Below, in pieces: positions 1 to 8,027 of a stretch of DNA of 12,135 nucleotides; the first letter of the stretch is position 1, and the number at the start of each line of letters is the position of its first letter. A model generated the notes under the pieces. The model did not search any database. It was given only the letters and a program-made list of their open reading frames with translations, and had not been told where the DNA came from. A program made the translations under genes and the position numbers. This stretch comes from JBELHJ01 sp042091495 (GTDB lineage: Bacteria > Bacteroidota > Bacteroidia > Flavobacteriales > Flavobacteriaceae). The stretch is taken from positions 1 through 12,135 of the forward strand of contig JBELHJ010000063.1 in assembly GCA_042091495.1 (NCBI GenBank), written 5' to 3'.

Positions 1-378
1 AGCAGAGTTAATATATTTTATTTTGTAAAGAAAAAAAGTCCTTTCATCTTTATTTTCACTATGATTTTTTGCCTTCATTAAGTCCTCTTGATACATTTTG
101 TAAGAACTATTTGATGCTATTTTAGAAAAAAAACAATATGTAATATCCTCTGCAGTTGATCTTGATAATTGATAAAGATAATTGGATTCACCAAGGATAT
201 CAATTAATTGATTATTAAGCACTTGTGAATTTATCGATATGTTATCTTTAAAAACAATATTTTGACCTAAAACGGTTGAAATACAACCAAATGATAGTAT
301 TAATAATATATTCCTAATTTCTTTTCTGCTTTTACAGTTAAAATTCTCCACCCGCCTATTTTCTTCAATGACTTTCAT
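1..378 (-). CDS. Secreted protein of unknown function, N-terminal part (cut by window edge)
   Basis: Translating the minus strand from the ATG at 378 gives an open frame of 126 codons that is still open at base 1, so the C-terminus lies outside the window. Residues 1-20 are polar and basic. Residues 23-37 are hydrophobic and are followed by VLGQN, which resembles a signal peptidase I site in Bacteroidota, so the mature protein is probably exported. No domain is recognisable in the rest, which is rich in Asn, Ser and Lys. The start is fixed by context: its ATG overlaps the TAA of the upstream J-like membrane gene by one base (TAATG), implying translational coupling and a shared role. The long n-region before the hydrophobic core is unusual, but no later in-frame ATG would keep the signal. 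Function is unknown. Confidence 0.7.
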   Translation of the reverse strand, partial: MKVIEENRRVENFNCKSRKEIRNILLILSFGCISTVLGQNIVFKDNISINSQVLNNQLIDILGESNYLYQLSRSTAEDITYCFFSKIASNSSYKMYQEDLMKAKNHSENKDERTFFLYKIKYINSA

Positions 379-1223
379 TAGTTTTTTATTTTATTTCTTA
401 TCATCCAAAATAATAGGGTAACTAATATGACGGATGGAATAAACAAGGCTAGAAGATCTGTGAAAAACACAAATTCACCAGTTTTAATGTTATAAATGTG
501 ATCTCCAAAACTTGCTCTTACCTCTTTATATGTATCAATATACCCTTTTCTACTATATTCGGTTTCTACTGCACCAGTTAATCTTTTTACGTACTTAGGG
601 TAAAGCAAATAATGAAGAAGAGGCTTAGTAATAGTTAAAGAAATTAAAAAGATAACGACAGTTTTTATTTTTCGGGAAACAAAATGCAATACCTTAAAAT
701 CCTTTATATTTTTTATATCCATGTATGCGAAAAATAATATGCAACCAAACAAACTACTTAAAAAATAAGATAAAAATATATCAGGGTTTTCATAATAAGC
801 GTCTTCCAAAAAAAGGATTAAAAAATCTTGCAAATTTTTATATTCTTCATACTCATTATTCAATATATAATACTCTATCAAAAAAATTGAAATAGAAAGT
901 AATAATGAAGCAAGTAAAGAATACAACATTGAAAGCCAGAGAGGTCGTTTTTTTGAATTATTATTTTCAGCACTATTTTTTTTATTTTTTAAGGCTTCAT
1001 TTTTAGTCACTTTGGGTTGTTGAATACTTTTGTCTTTAGCTAATATTGATGCAGATGAAAGGGCTTTATATGCCTCTAGTACTTTTTCAAATTCTTCTTT
1101 AAAAAACACTTCGTTATCGTTGTTTTTAGGGTTCAAATCATTTGACAAACGTTCGTATGCAGCTTGTATTTCTTCGTTTGTAGCGCCCTCTTGTAGACCT
1201 AGTGTTTTAAAGTGTTTTTTCAT
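378..1223 (-). CDS. J-like domain protein with four transmembrane helices (HPD lost)
   Basis: Residues 1-60 match a DnaJ J-domain in pattern: a start like 'HFKTLGL', helix II 'EEIQAAYERL', and helix III/IV 'EEFEKVLEAYKALS'. The HPD tripeptide of the helix II-III loop is replaced by L30-N31-P32, so classical stimulation of Hsp70 ATPase is not expected. A basic, Asn-rich linker (about 61-93) leads to four predicted membrane helices near 95-120, 151-169, 187-207 and 256-275. Basic residues before the first helix and at the C-terminus place both ends in the cytosol. The segment between helices 3 and 4 (about 208-255) should be extracytosolic. The head is a clear paralogue of those encoded at 9080, 9788 and 10372, so this divergent gene belongs to the same system despite its opposite strand. 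The membrane part was not assigned to a family. Confidence 0.85.
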   Translation of the reverse strand: MKKHFKTLGLQEGATNEEIQAAYERLSNDLNPKNNDNEVFFKEEFEKVLEAYKALSSASILAKDKSIQQPKVTKNEALKNKKNSAENNNSKKRPLWLSMLYSLLASLLLSISIFLIEYYILNNEYEEYKNLQDFLILFLEDAYYENPDIFLSYFLSSLFGCILFFAYMDIKNIKDFKVLHFVSRKIKTVVIFLISLTITKPLLHYLLYPKYVKRLTGAVETEYSRKGYIDTYKEVRASFGDHIYNIKTGEFVFFTDLLALFIPSVILVTLLFWMIRNKIKN

Positions 1224-1270
1224 TTTTTTTTAATAGTAAAGTTAATATATTTAAGAAATAATTTTTTCTT
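1224..1270. promoter_or_regulatory. Divergent intergenic region with two facing candidate -7 elements
   Basis: These 47 bp separate the two divergent gene groups and must hold or lie next to the promoters of both. Two sequences resemble the Bacteroidota -7 box TAnnTTTG, each with seven of eight positions. TATATTTA at 1246-1253 faces right and ends 17 bases before the ATG at 1271. TAACTTTA at 1237-1244 on the minus strand faces left and ends about 13 bases before the ATG at 1223. No convincing -33 TTG lies at the usual spacing on either side, and the region is so AT-rich that chance matches are likely. If either is used, the leader is very short. No inverted repeat suggesting an operator was seen. 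Confidence 0.3.
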
Positions 1271-2680
1271 ATGGAAATTTTGTCATCTAATCCTTATAGA
1301 ACACTTGGAGTCACTTCAAATTCTGGACAAAAATTAATCCAAAGAAATCTATCAAAACTTAAAGCATTTTCAAAATTAGGAAAGTCATTAGATCTTGATT
1401 ATGATCTTTCTTTTCTAAGCTTAAAGCCTGTTGATAGGTCTACTGATATAATAAGTAAAGTAGAAAGTAAAATACTTTTAGATGAAAATAAAATTAAGTT
1501 TAGTTTGTTCTGGTTTCAAGAAACAACTTCTTTTGATTCAATTGCTTTAGCAAATTTAATTAAGGGGGACGTTGAAAAAGCATTTGCAATTTGGAGCAAG
1601 GTTATCAAGTCAGAAGAGGTTGACTCAAAAAACTTTTCTGCTGTAAATAATATTTCAACATTATTATTAATAAGTGTTCTTGAGGCCTCGAAAAAAGATA
1701 TATTTAAGACAGATCAAGACTCAATCTCCAAACTAAAATCAGCGCTTAAGCAGAAGATTAATTTGATTAAATCAGATTGTTTTAATGATTTTTGTTTAAG
1801 TGTTGGTGCCAAATCGACCATAAACTCAAACGATATAAATTTATTTTTTTCGGAAAAAATTATTGAAACATTAAATAAAAGTTTTTCCACAAAGCAAATT
1901 TTTGATTTAATTGAAGATGTTGACGCATCACTATCAGAACTTTATAGAAAAAATCTTATTCAAAGCCCTGTTTCAAACATTAAGGAAATGATTGAAACAA
2001 CATCATTAGCTTTGAAAAACAATGTAGAAAAAGGGCTCTCACTCGGAAAAGAACTAATTAAAAGTACCGTTAAGGACTTAAAATATTTAAAAGAAACTTT
2101 AGGTGTAAATCATCATCAATATCAGTCTTTAGCTGATAAAGTTTCTAATCAAGTTTTGCAATGTGGGATTAATTACTTTAATGAAATGAGTGATGACCAA
2201 TCCTATTTAAGCTCCTATAAGTATGCACTTTTTATAGCAACAAGTGATAAAACTAAAACTAGAGCAAATGAGTGTATAAAGCATTGTGAGGAGGAGATAA
2301 ATGCAAAAATATGTAAGTTTTGTAATGAAAATGAAGTCTCAAAAAGTTCATTGGGTTTACGATTAAAAATGCATAAAATGACAGGTCTTAGTCAATACAG
2401 TTATTTTAAAAATGGAGGTCTTGAAGTAAAGTGTTGTAATTCTTGTAAAAACAAAAAAAGTACTAATAAAATTATAGCCCCAATTTTAGCACTTGTAGTT
2501 TATGGAGGTGCAGCTGCCTTAACTAGCGGAGTGCTCGTTATAATTGATTTCTTTACTGGTTTTAGCATCGGGAAATGGTGGTTTAAGTTTATGAATAAAA
2601 AAATATATTTTGAAAGTGTTTCTAATCACCCTATAGTCAAAGAATCTATTAGACAGGGTTATGAATATGGAATGCCATAA
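1271..2680 (+). CDS. Divergent J-like N-terminal domain protein with zinc ribbon and C-terminal membrane segment
   Basis: First gene of the probable operon, 469 residues. The N-terminus (about 7-65) opens 'NPYRTLGVTSNS', which resembles J-domain helix I and the following turn, but the helix II-III region is remodelled and contains no HPD. Residues 85-110 (FSLFWF ... ALANLIKGDVEKAFAIW) and the helical body up to about 345 look like an alpha-solenoid or TPR-like region; this is a judgement by eye. Cys348-x-x-Cys351 and Cys389-x-x-Cys392, with an extra Cys388, form a plausible zinc ribbon. A Lys-rich stretch and then a long hydrophobic segment (about 401-437) follow, either a membrane hairpin or a single helix, ending in a basic tail. 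Most of the chain is therefore likely cytosolic. Placed 18 bp before the GrpE-like gene, it may be a substrate or co-chaperone adaptor of the Hsp70. No named family is assigned. Confidence 0.75.
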   Translation: MEILSSNPYRTLGVTSNSGQKLIQRNLSKLKAFSKLGKSLDLDYDLSFLSLKPVDRSTDIISKVESKILLDENKIKFSLFWFQETTSFDSIALANLIKGDVEKAFAIWSKVIKSEEVDSKNFSAVNNISTLLLISVLEASKKDIFKTDQDSISKLKSALKQKINLIKSDCFNDFCLSVGAKSTINSNDINLFFSEKIIETLNKSFSTKQIFDLIEDVDASLSELYRKNLIQSPVSNIKEMIETTSLALKNNVEKGLSLGKELIKSTVKDLKYLKETLGVNHHQYQSLADKVSNQVLQCGINYFNEMSDDQSYLSSYKYALFIATSDKTKTRANECIKHCEEEINAKICKFCNENEVSKSSLGLRLKMHKMTGLSQYSYFKNGGLEVKCCNSCKNKKSTNKIIAPILALVVYGGAAALTSGVLVIIDFFTGFSIGKWWFKFMNKKIYFESVSNHPIVKESIRQGYEYGMP

Positions 2681-2698
2681 CCGTAATAACATTAAACA

Positions 2699-3721
2699 AT
2701 GAAAAAATACTTATATATAATAGCAACATTAATCTTTGCATTAGACGTTTGCGGTCAAGTGGATTCAATTTCCTCAACAAAAATCGAATTGGGATTTTCA
2801 AAACTGAATTCAAAGTTTTCCTTGCTTGACAATGAAATTTCGTTAATAATTGCGCGCAATCAAGCTCAGTATGATTCCATTTCTAATCATATGGTGTACT
2901 TTGAAAATAGATTTGTCAATAATCAAGTTAGTATTGATAGTTTGAATCAACACCTAATGATGTCATTAACTAAAATTGATGAGCTTGAAAATTCATTAAG
3001 TAACCTGAAAAAGCAATTGGATGAGAATGTGGATGGATTAAAACAAGAAACCACCCAACTCGAGGGTGTTACTTCATCTTTGTCTAGCGATTTAATGTTA
3101 TCTAAAAAGGAAGTGTCAGAAATAGCCAACGTATCTAACAATAATTCACTTTCAATTCGTAATGTGAATGAAGAAATAAGTAACAAACAAAAACTTTGGT
3201 TTGTGCTAATTTCAGTTCTACTAATTATAGTACTATCGATTTATTTAGTATTGTCACGACGTCAAACATCTAACGCTAAAAGAATAGCTCTAAAGCAGCA
3301 GGAAATTTTTGAGAAGCAAATTGAAGATGGGCAAAAACTAATGGATTGGTTATCCAGTCAGTCTAATGGTATTGGGGCAACTTCTAAAGGTGAAATTGAT
3401 CATTCTTTTGCAAAGCGGGTTGCAGACGAAATTGTTCGAATTACGATAAACTTATCTAGGATGGACTCTACAATTAAAGGATTTAAACAACTTTCAGCTT
3501 CTGTTAGGAAACTTGAGCAATCTCTAAATTCTAACGGTTATGAATTGGAAAATTTATTAAATAAACCTTACAATGAAGGAATGAATGTTGAGGTCAATTT
3601 TGTCACTGATGAAAATTTGAGTGAAGGTGAAAGTGTCATTACGAGAATTATAAAACCACAAATAAATTTTAAAGGTAAATTAATACAAGCGGCCCAAGTC
3701 GAGGTTAGCCAAGGCGAATAA
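2699..3721 (+). CDS. Membrane-anchored GrpE-like nucleotide exchange factor with extracytosolic coiled coil
   Basis: 340 residues. Residues 1-20 form a signal peptide ending in CGQ. Residues 25-160 are polar and heptad-like (repeated 'LDNEIS', 'IDELENSLSNLKKQL'), suggesting a periplasmic coiled coil. A transmembrane helix at about 166-187 is followed by Arg/Lys, which puts the rest in the cytosol. Residues 200-278 are again coiled coil. Residues 280-337 align in pattern with the GrpE beta head: a starting Gly, a Pro-Tyr/Phe near 290, an acidic-Val-Pro/Ser-x-Gly turn, and the closing 'KPQINFKGKLIQAAQVEV', which corresponds to 'KGYTLNGRTIRAAMVTV' of E. coli GrpE. GrpE releases ADP from Hsp70, and the Hsp70 gene starts 8 bp downstream, so this is probably its dedicated exchange factor. 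A signal peptide and membrane stalk are not part of housekeeping GrpE (about 200 residues, soluble). Confidence 0.8.
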   Translation: MKKYLYIIATLIFALDVCGQVDSISSTKIELGFSKLNSKFSLLDNEISLIIARNQAQYDSISNHMVYFENRFVNNQVSIDSLNQHLMMSLTKIDELENSLSNLKKQLDENVDGLKQETTQLEGVTSSLSSDLMLSKKEVSEIANVSNNNSLSIRNVNEEISNKQKLWFVLISVLLIIVLSIYLVLSRRQTSNAKRIALKQQEIFEKQIEDGQKLMDWLSSQSNGIGATSKGEIDHSFAKRVADEIVRITINLSRMDSTIKGFKQLSASVRKLEQSLNSNGYELENLLNKPYNEGMNVEVNFVTDENLSEGESVITRIIKPQINFKGKLIQAAQVEVSQGE

Positions 3722-3729
3722 ATTACATT

Positions 3730-6255
3730 ATGAATAAAATAAAGTACGGAATTGATTTAGGAACGACCAATTCGGCAATAGCTGTTATTGACAAAGGGGA
3801 AAGCGATGTCATAAAAAGTGAAGTCCAGAAAGACACCATGCCATCATGTGTTAGTTTTTCAAAAAAGCAGAGTGTTTCAGTAGGGGACAGAGCATATAAT
3901 CAACTAGCTTCCGATAAAGTAAAAGCTTTAAAAGTAGGTAAGGAAGGTAACTCTAATACGTTTATTGAGTTTAAAAGAACTATGGGTTCTGATAAAAAAT
4001 ACCACTCTGTATTTATGGATAAAGATTTTTCTTCTGAAGAACTTTCATCGGAGGTGTTGAAAAAATTAAAGTCTTTCACTCAGGGAAGTGAATTTAAATC
4101 CGTTGTTATTACTATTCCTGCAATGTTTAATGACAATCAAAAATCGGCAACACAAAGAGCTGCAGCTTTAGCTGGGTTTACTCAGGTTGAGCTATTGCAA
4201 GAGCCTATTGCTGCTGCAATGGCCTATGGTCTTGATGAAAAAGTTAAAGATGGTCAAATCCTAATTTTTGATTTTGGCGGAGGAACTTTTGATGTTTGTT
4301 TGGTTGATGTTGAAGAGGGTATTATGCAAGTTAGAGATACCGAAGGGGACAATTGGCTAGGTGGTAAAAACTTGGACAATGCAATTGTTGATGAAATTCT
4401 TATGCCTTACGTTAAAGAAAATTTCACTGTTGAAAGTTTTTTGAGTGATGAAATTAAGAAATCTCTTTTGAAAAGTGCACTTAAAGCCAAAGCGGAAGAA
4501 ATCAAAATTAATTTGTCCTTTGCAGATTTTTATGATGTAATATCCAATCTTGGTGAATATCCTGAAGATGATGCAGGAGAGGAAATTGAACTTGATTTTG
4601 AGGTAACACATGAGCAAATGAAAACAACTTTGGGTCCGATTTTTCAAAAAGCAATTGACATTTCAAAAACTGTTTTAAAAAGAAACAATATTGCTGGAGA
4701 GGACTTAAACTCTCTAATTTTGGTTGGAGGCCCAACATTTTCACCTGTACTACGTGAAATGTTAATAGAACAAATATGCGCCCCAAACACTTCGGTTGAT
4801 CCTATGACAGTTGTTGCCCGCGGTGCTGCTATATATGCTTCACAGTTCGACATTGATGAAGTTATTGCTGATGAGGTTAGAGATGTCTCAAAAATTCAAT
4901 TGGACTTATCCTATGAATCTCAATCTGTTGAGACTGAGGAAATGTTAGTGATTAAACTCAACGAAAATAAAACACAAGGCGTGATACCCTCAAAAGTTTT
5001 TGTTAATGTTAAGCGTTCTGATGGGGGATGGGAATCCAATAAAGAAGAAATTGATTCCACAGGTAATATAATTGATTTAGTTTTAAGAGCGGGAAAACCC
5101 AATAATTTCGAATTGTTTTTGACCAATGAAACAGGTGAGCAAATTCCATGTGAGCCCACAGAGCTTACTATTCTACAAGGTGTTAAAACAGGCAGTGCAA
5201 CGTTAGCATATAACTATGGTGTTGAATTATTAGGAGAGAACGGTAAAGCTAATTTTTACAAAATACCGGGTCTTGAAAAAGGACAAACCATGCCTGCTAG
5301 TGGGGAAAAATCGGGATTAAAAACACTAAAAGATTTAAGACCTGGCTCTTCTGATGAAATTAATATTTCAATTTATCAAGGACCTGATAAAGCCGAAGGC
5401 ACAAGGGCAAATAATCAAACTTGGGTTAATACTGTCCGTTTAACGGGTCAAGATATTCCGAAATTATTGCCTAAGGGATCAGAAGTAAACTTGTTTTTAG
5501 AGGTTGTAAGAGATGGAGTTTATAATTTATCTGTTGACGTTCCTTATTTAAATGATACTATTGAAAAAACATTTGAAAAACATGAACAACAAGGAGAGGA
5601 TGACAACTGGTTTACTGAACAGTTTAAAAGTATTGAAAGTGAAATTGAAGCCTTTGAAAAAGAAAATGATAGTTTCAAAACCGACTCATTAGAAAAGATT
5701 AAGTCAAGTGTAAAGAACATAAAACAGGAATACGAATCACGTAAATCAGATTATGACACTCGAATGAAAGTAAGAGACGATTTACGAAAACAATTCACAG
5801 CACTCGATAACCTAATGAATGAAAGTGCGTGGCCCATTGCAGAGCAAGAGCTGAAATCAACATTTTATGAACTTGAAAAAAAGGCTGAAAATTCTGAAGA
5901 TTCATCTACAAAGTCTGCATTTAATGATTTGAAGAATCGCATGAATGCAGTTTTAAAGAATAAAGATGTTTATGAAGCTAAAGAACTTCGTGAGGAGATG
6001 GGTAGTTTTTATGTGCAAATTCTTGACAATGAACATGGGGTTGAGTTATTTATTTCAATTTTGATTAATATGAATGATGACTTTGATTCTCAACCATGGT
6101 CAGATCGATCAAAAGCACGTTCGATACTTAATGCTGCTTTAAAAGAAGTTATGGATAATCCCAATCGAGAAAGAGCGCTTAGTTACTGCCAGCAACTTTG
6201 GCGTTTGCTTCCCAATCCAAAAGAAGCGGGTCAGCGAGACGATATTTTGAGTTAA
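3730..6255 (+). CDS. Hsp70 (DnaK-like) chaperone with extra inserted domain and long C-terminal helical region
   Basis: 841 residues against about 640 for DnaK. The nucleotide-binding domain (1-375) is complete: phosphate-1 loop IDLGTTNSA (8-16), the FKR lysine region, the 'QEPIAAAMAYGL' segment holding the conserved Glu, phosphate-2 loop 'FDFGGGTFDV' (about 180-189), and adenosine motif LVGGPTFSPV (331-340). ATP binding and hydrolysis should be intact. After an acidic linker there is an extra, probably beta-rich segment (388-486) with no DnaK counterpart. A substrate-binding-like beta domain follows (about 487-605; compare 'GQTMPASGEKSG' and 'INISIYQGPDKAEGTRA' with the DnaK SBD). Residues 612-720 are a charged coiled-coil lid, with a helical tail to 841. 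The gene sits between a GrpE-like and a AAA+ gene. It is most likely a specialised Hsp70 rather than the housekeeping DnaK, given its length and neighbours. Confidence 0.93.
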   Translation: MNKIKYGIDLGTTNSAIAVIDKGESDVIKSEVQKDTMPSCVSFSKKQSVSVGDRAYNQLASDKVKALKVGKEGNSNTFIEFKRTMGSDKKYHSVFMDKDFSSEELSSEVLKKLKSFTQGSEFKSVVITIPAMFNDNQKSATQRAAALAGFTQVELLQEPIAAAMAYGLDEKVKDGQILIFDFGGGTFDVCLVDVEEGIMQVRDTEGDNWLGGKNLDNAIVDEILMPYVKENFTVESFLSDEIKKSLLKSALKAKAEEIKINLSFADFYDVISNLGEYPEDDAGEEIELDFEVTHEQMKTTLGPIFQKAIDISKTVLKRNNIAGEDLNSLILVGGPTFSPVLREMLIEQICAPNTSVDPMTVVARGAAIYASQFDIDEVIADEVRDVSKIQLDLSYESQSVETEEMLVIKLNENKTQGVIPSKVFVNVKRSDGGWESNKEEIDSTGNIIDLVLRAGKPNNFELFLTNETGEQIPCEPTELTILQGVKTGSATLAYNYGVELLGENGKANFYKIPGLEKGQTMPASGEKSGLKTLKDLRPGSSDEINISIYQGPDKAEGTRANNQTWVNTVRLTGQDIPKLLPKGSEVNLFLEVVRDGVYNLSVDVPYLNDTIEKTFEKHEQQGEDDNWFTEQFKSIESEIEAFEKENDSFKTDSLEKIKSSVKNIKQEYESRKSDYDTRMKVRDDLRKQFTALDNLMNESAWPIAEQELKSTFYELEKKAENSEDSSTKSAFNDLKNRMNAVLKNKDVYEAKELREEMGSFYVQILDNEHGVELFISILINMNDDFDSQPWSDRSKARSILNAALKEVMDNPNRERALSYCQQLWRLLPNPKEAGQRDDILS

Positions 6256-6271
6256 ATGTTATAAACGATTC

Positions 6272-8011
6272 ATGAGTATTTTAAAAAATATACAGATTAA
6301 AGACCGATATAAAATCAAACATTTTATTGAAGAAACATCCTTTTGTTCCATATACTCAGGAATTGATTTAGAAAACAGCAAACAGGTTTCCTTGAGCATC
6401 TATAAAGCATCAAAAATAGCTCGTGATGATCTTGATGAAGATGGTAATTTAAGAGAGTTAGGTTTTTTAAGATTAGCCCTTGATGGGTTTCCAAAACTTT
6501 TAGGTTCTGGTGATTTCAGACACGATTTAGAACAATATAGATATATAGCAACCGAATTTATTATTGGCGAAAGTGTTTTAGACCGAATGAAGCGCACTGG
6601 GCCATTAGATGAATTTGACGCTATTCAAGTGGGCTCAAAGCTTATTGAGATTGCTCATTCTTTACATTCCAAAAATAAGCCAATCTTAATGAATGGCTTA
6701 TCACTCGATAATATTGTTTTTGATATGAGCGGCGAATCGGAAACCATCAAACTTAGAAACTTAATCAATGTTCGTTTTTTTGAAGAAGATTTTAAATTTA
6801 ATTATTTAGATGGTTTAAGGTTATCTCATTTGGCACCAGAGGTATTTAATAATGTTTTTACCCCTAAAACAGATATGTACAATATTGCTGCGTTGATTTA
6901 CCAGATGGTTTGTGGTGTCTTACCGTATAATGACGAAAATGGTCAAGATATAAAATCACCTAATAAACTAAACGAGTACTTGAATAGTAGACTTCAGCCA
7001 CTATATTTTTCAGATACATTTGAGCAGCATTTAAAAAAAGTTTTGGATAAGGCACTTAATCAAGATCCTGATAAGCGATTTGAAACGCTTAATGAACTTT
7101 CCAGTTACTTAAATAGAGAGAAGTTATTTAATACTGAACGAAACAATATAGTTAACAAGAAAGTTGTAAAACACGGAAATGGATTTGAAGATGTAGCTGG
7201 AATGAAAAGGTTAAAAAATCAATTAACTTCAGAAGTTTTAGATGTATTAAGGCGCCCTGATCATTTCAAAAAATATGGTGTATCTATACCTAATGGAATG
7301 TTATTGTACGGCCCTCCAGGGTGCGGAAAATCGTTTATTGCAGAAAAATTTTGTGAGGAAGCTGGGTTTAATTTTTTTATGATTAAGCCTTCCGATTTGA
7401 GTTCTATTTACGTAAGTGGAGGTGAAGAGAAAATAGGCCAATTATTCTCACAAGCTGAAGCTAATGCACCAACTGTTATATGTTTTGATGAAGTTGACGC
7501 AATTATGCCAAAGAGATCTGATGATACAAACCAATCTATATCTGCTCGTGTAAACGAATTTTTATCTCAAATCAACAAGTGTTCAGATAGAGGGATTTTT
7601 GTAATTGCTACTACAAATCAGCCAAATTTAATTGATGAGGCGATGCTCCGTACTGGAAGATTAGAAATTAAAATATATGTATCTCCTCCTGATACAATTG
7701 CACGAGCTGAACTTTTTGAGTTACATTTAAAGAACAGACATTGTGAAGTTGGGATTGACTTTGATTTATTGGCCTCCAACACCCCCAATCATGTTGCAAG
7801 TGATATAGAATATATTGTGAATAAAGCTGCTCACAAGGCTGCCATTAGTGAAACACGAATATCAATGTCTATACTTTCTGAAGTTTCAGAAAATTTTAGC
7901 CCATCGATAAGTCAAGAAATTCTTGAATCTTACAAAAAAGCACACACGATTTTTACAAACTCAGGCAAACAACAAAATCCAAGAACCCCCATAGGATTTA
8001 AAAGAAATTAA
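6272..8011 (+). CDS. Pseudokinase fused to Cdc48/FtsH-type AAA+ ATPase
   Basis: 579 residues, two domains. Residues 12-285 have a Ser/Thr kinase fold by pattern, but catalysis is lost: the glycine loop reads EETSFCSIY (21-29), the beta-3 lysine position is Ser42, HRD is Met140-Asn141-Gly142, and DFG is Asn163-Leu164-Ile165. Structural landmarks remain: Asn147 of the catalytic loop, LAPE (187-190), and Asp201 of helix F. Residues about 308-545 are a AAA+ module: 'FEDVAGM', Walker A GPPGCGKS (347-354), Walker B 'ICFDEVDA' with D406/E407, sensor-1 ATTN (446-449) and arginine fingers R460-T-G-R463. The motor should therefore be active. No membrane helix and no protease domain are present, so it would remodel or unfold partners rather than degrade them. 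It lies directly after the Hsp70 gene. The pseudokinase probably binds a partner or ligand; which one is unknown. Confidence 0.9.
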   Translation: MSILKNIQIKDRYKIKHFIEETSFCSIYSGIDLENSKQVSLSIYKASKIARDDLDEDGNLRELGFLRLALDGFPKLLGSGDFRHDLEQYRYIATEFIIGESVLDRMKRTGPLDEFDAIQVGSKLIEIAHSLHSKNKPILMNGLSLDNIVFDMSGESETIKLRNLINVRFFEEDFKFNYLDGLRLSHLAPEVFNNVFTPKTDMYNIAALIYQMVCGVLPYNDENGQDIKSPNKLNEYLNSRLQPLYFSDTFEQHLKKVLDKALNQDPDKRFETLNELSSYLNREKLFNTERNNIVNKKVVKHGNGFEDVAGMKRLKNQLTSEVLDVLRRPDHFKKYGVSIPNGMLLYGPPGCGKSFIAEKFCEEAGFNFFMIKPSDLSSIYVSGGEEKIGQLFSQAEANAPTVICFDEVDAIMPKRSDDTNQSISARVNEFLSQINKCSDRGIFVIATTNQPNLIDEAMLRTGRLEIKIYVSPPDTIARAELFELHLKNRHCEVGIDFDLLASNTPNHVASDIEYIVNKAAHKAAISETRISMSILSEVSENFSPSISQEILESYKKAHTIFTNSGKQQNPRTPIGFKRN

Positions 8012-8027
8012 TTAAACACTTCTAAAT

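Noticed and set aside
1025..1032. TACTTTTG, a perfect Bacteroidota -7 box on the plus strand
   Set aside because: It lies inside the opposite-strand gene about 240 bp from the next plus-strand start, with no well-spaced -33 element; it would imply a long leader, and nothing else supports it.
1030..1233. Plus-strand frame of 67 codons
   Set aside because: It lies wholly opposite the conserved J-like head of the minus-strand gene and has no domain of its own.
2750..2760. Lipobox around Cys18 of the GrpE-like protein
   Set aside because: The residues before the Cys are Leu-Asp-Val, which lacks the small residue required at -1; an ordinary signal peptidase I site after Gln is more likely.
4357..5159. 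Four minus-strand frames of 69-96 codons opposite the Hsp70 gene
   Set aside because: They overlap each other and the conserved ATPase motifs on the other strand; the sequences look like random translations.
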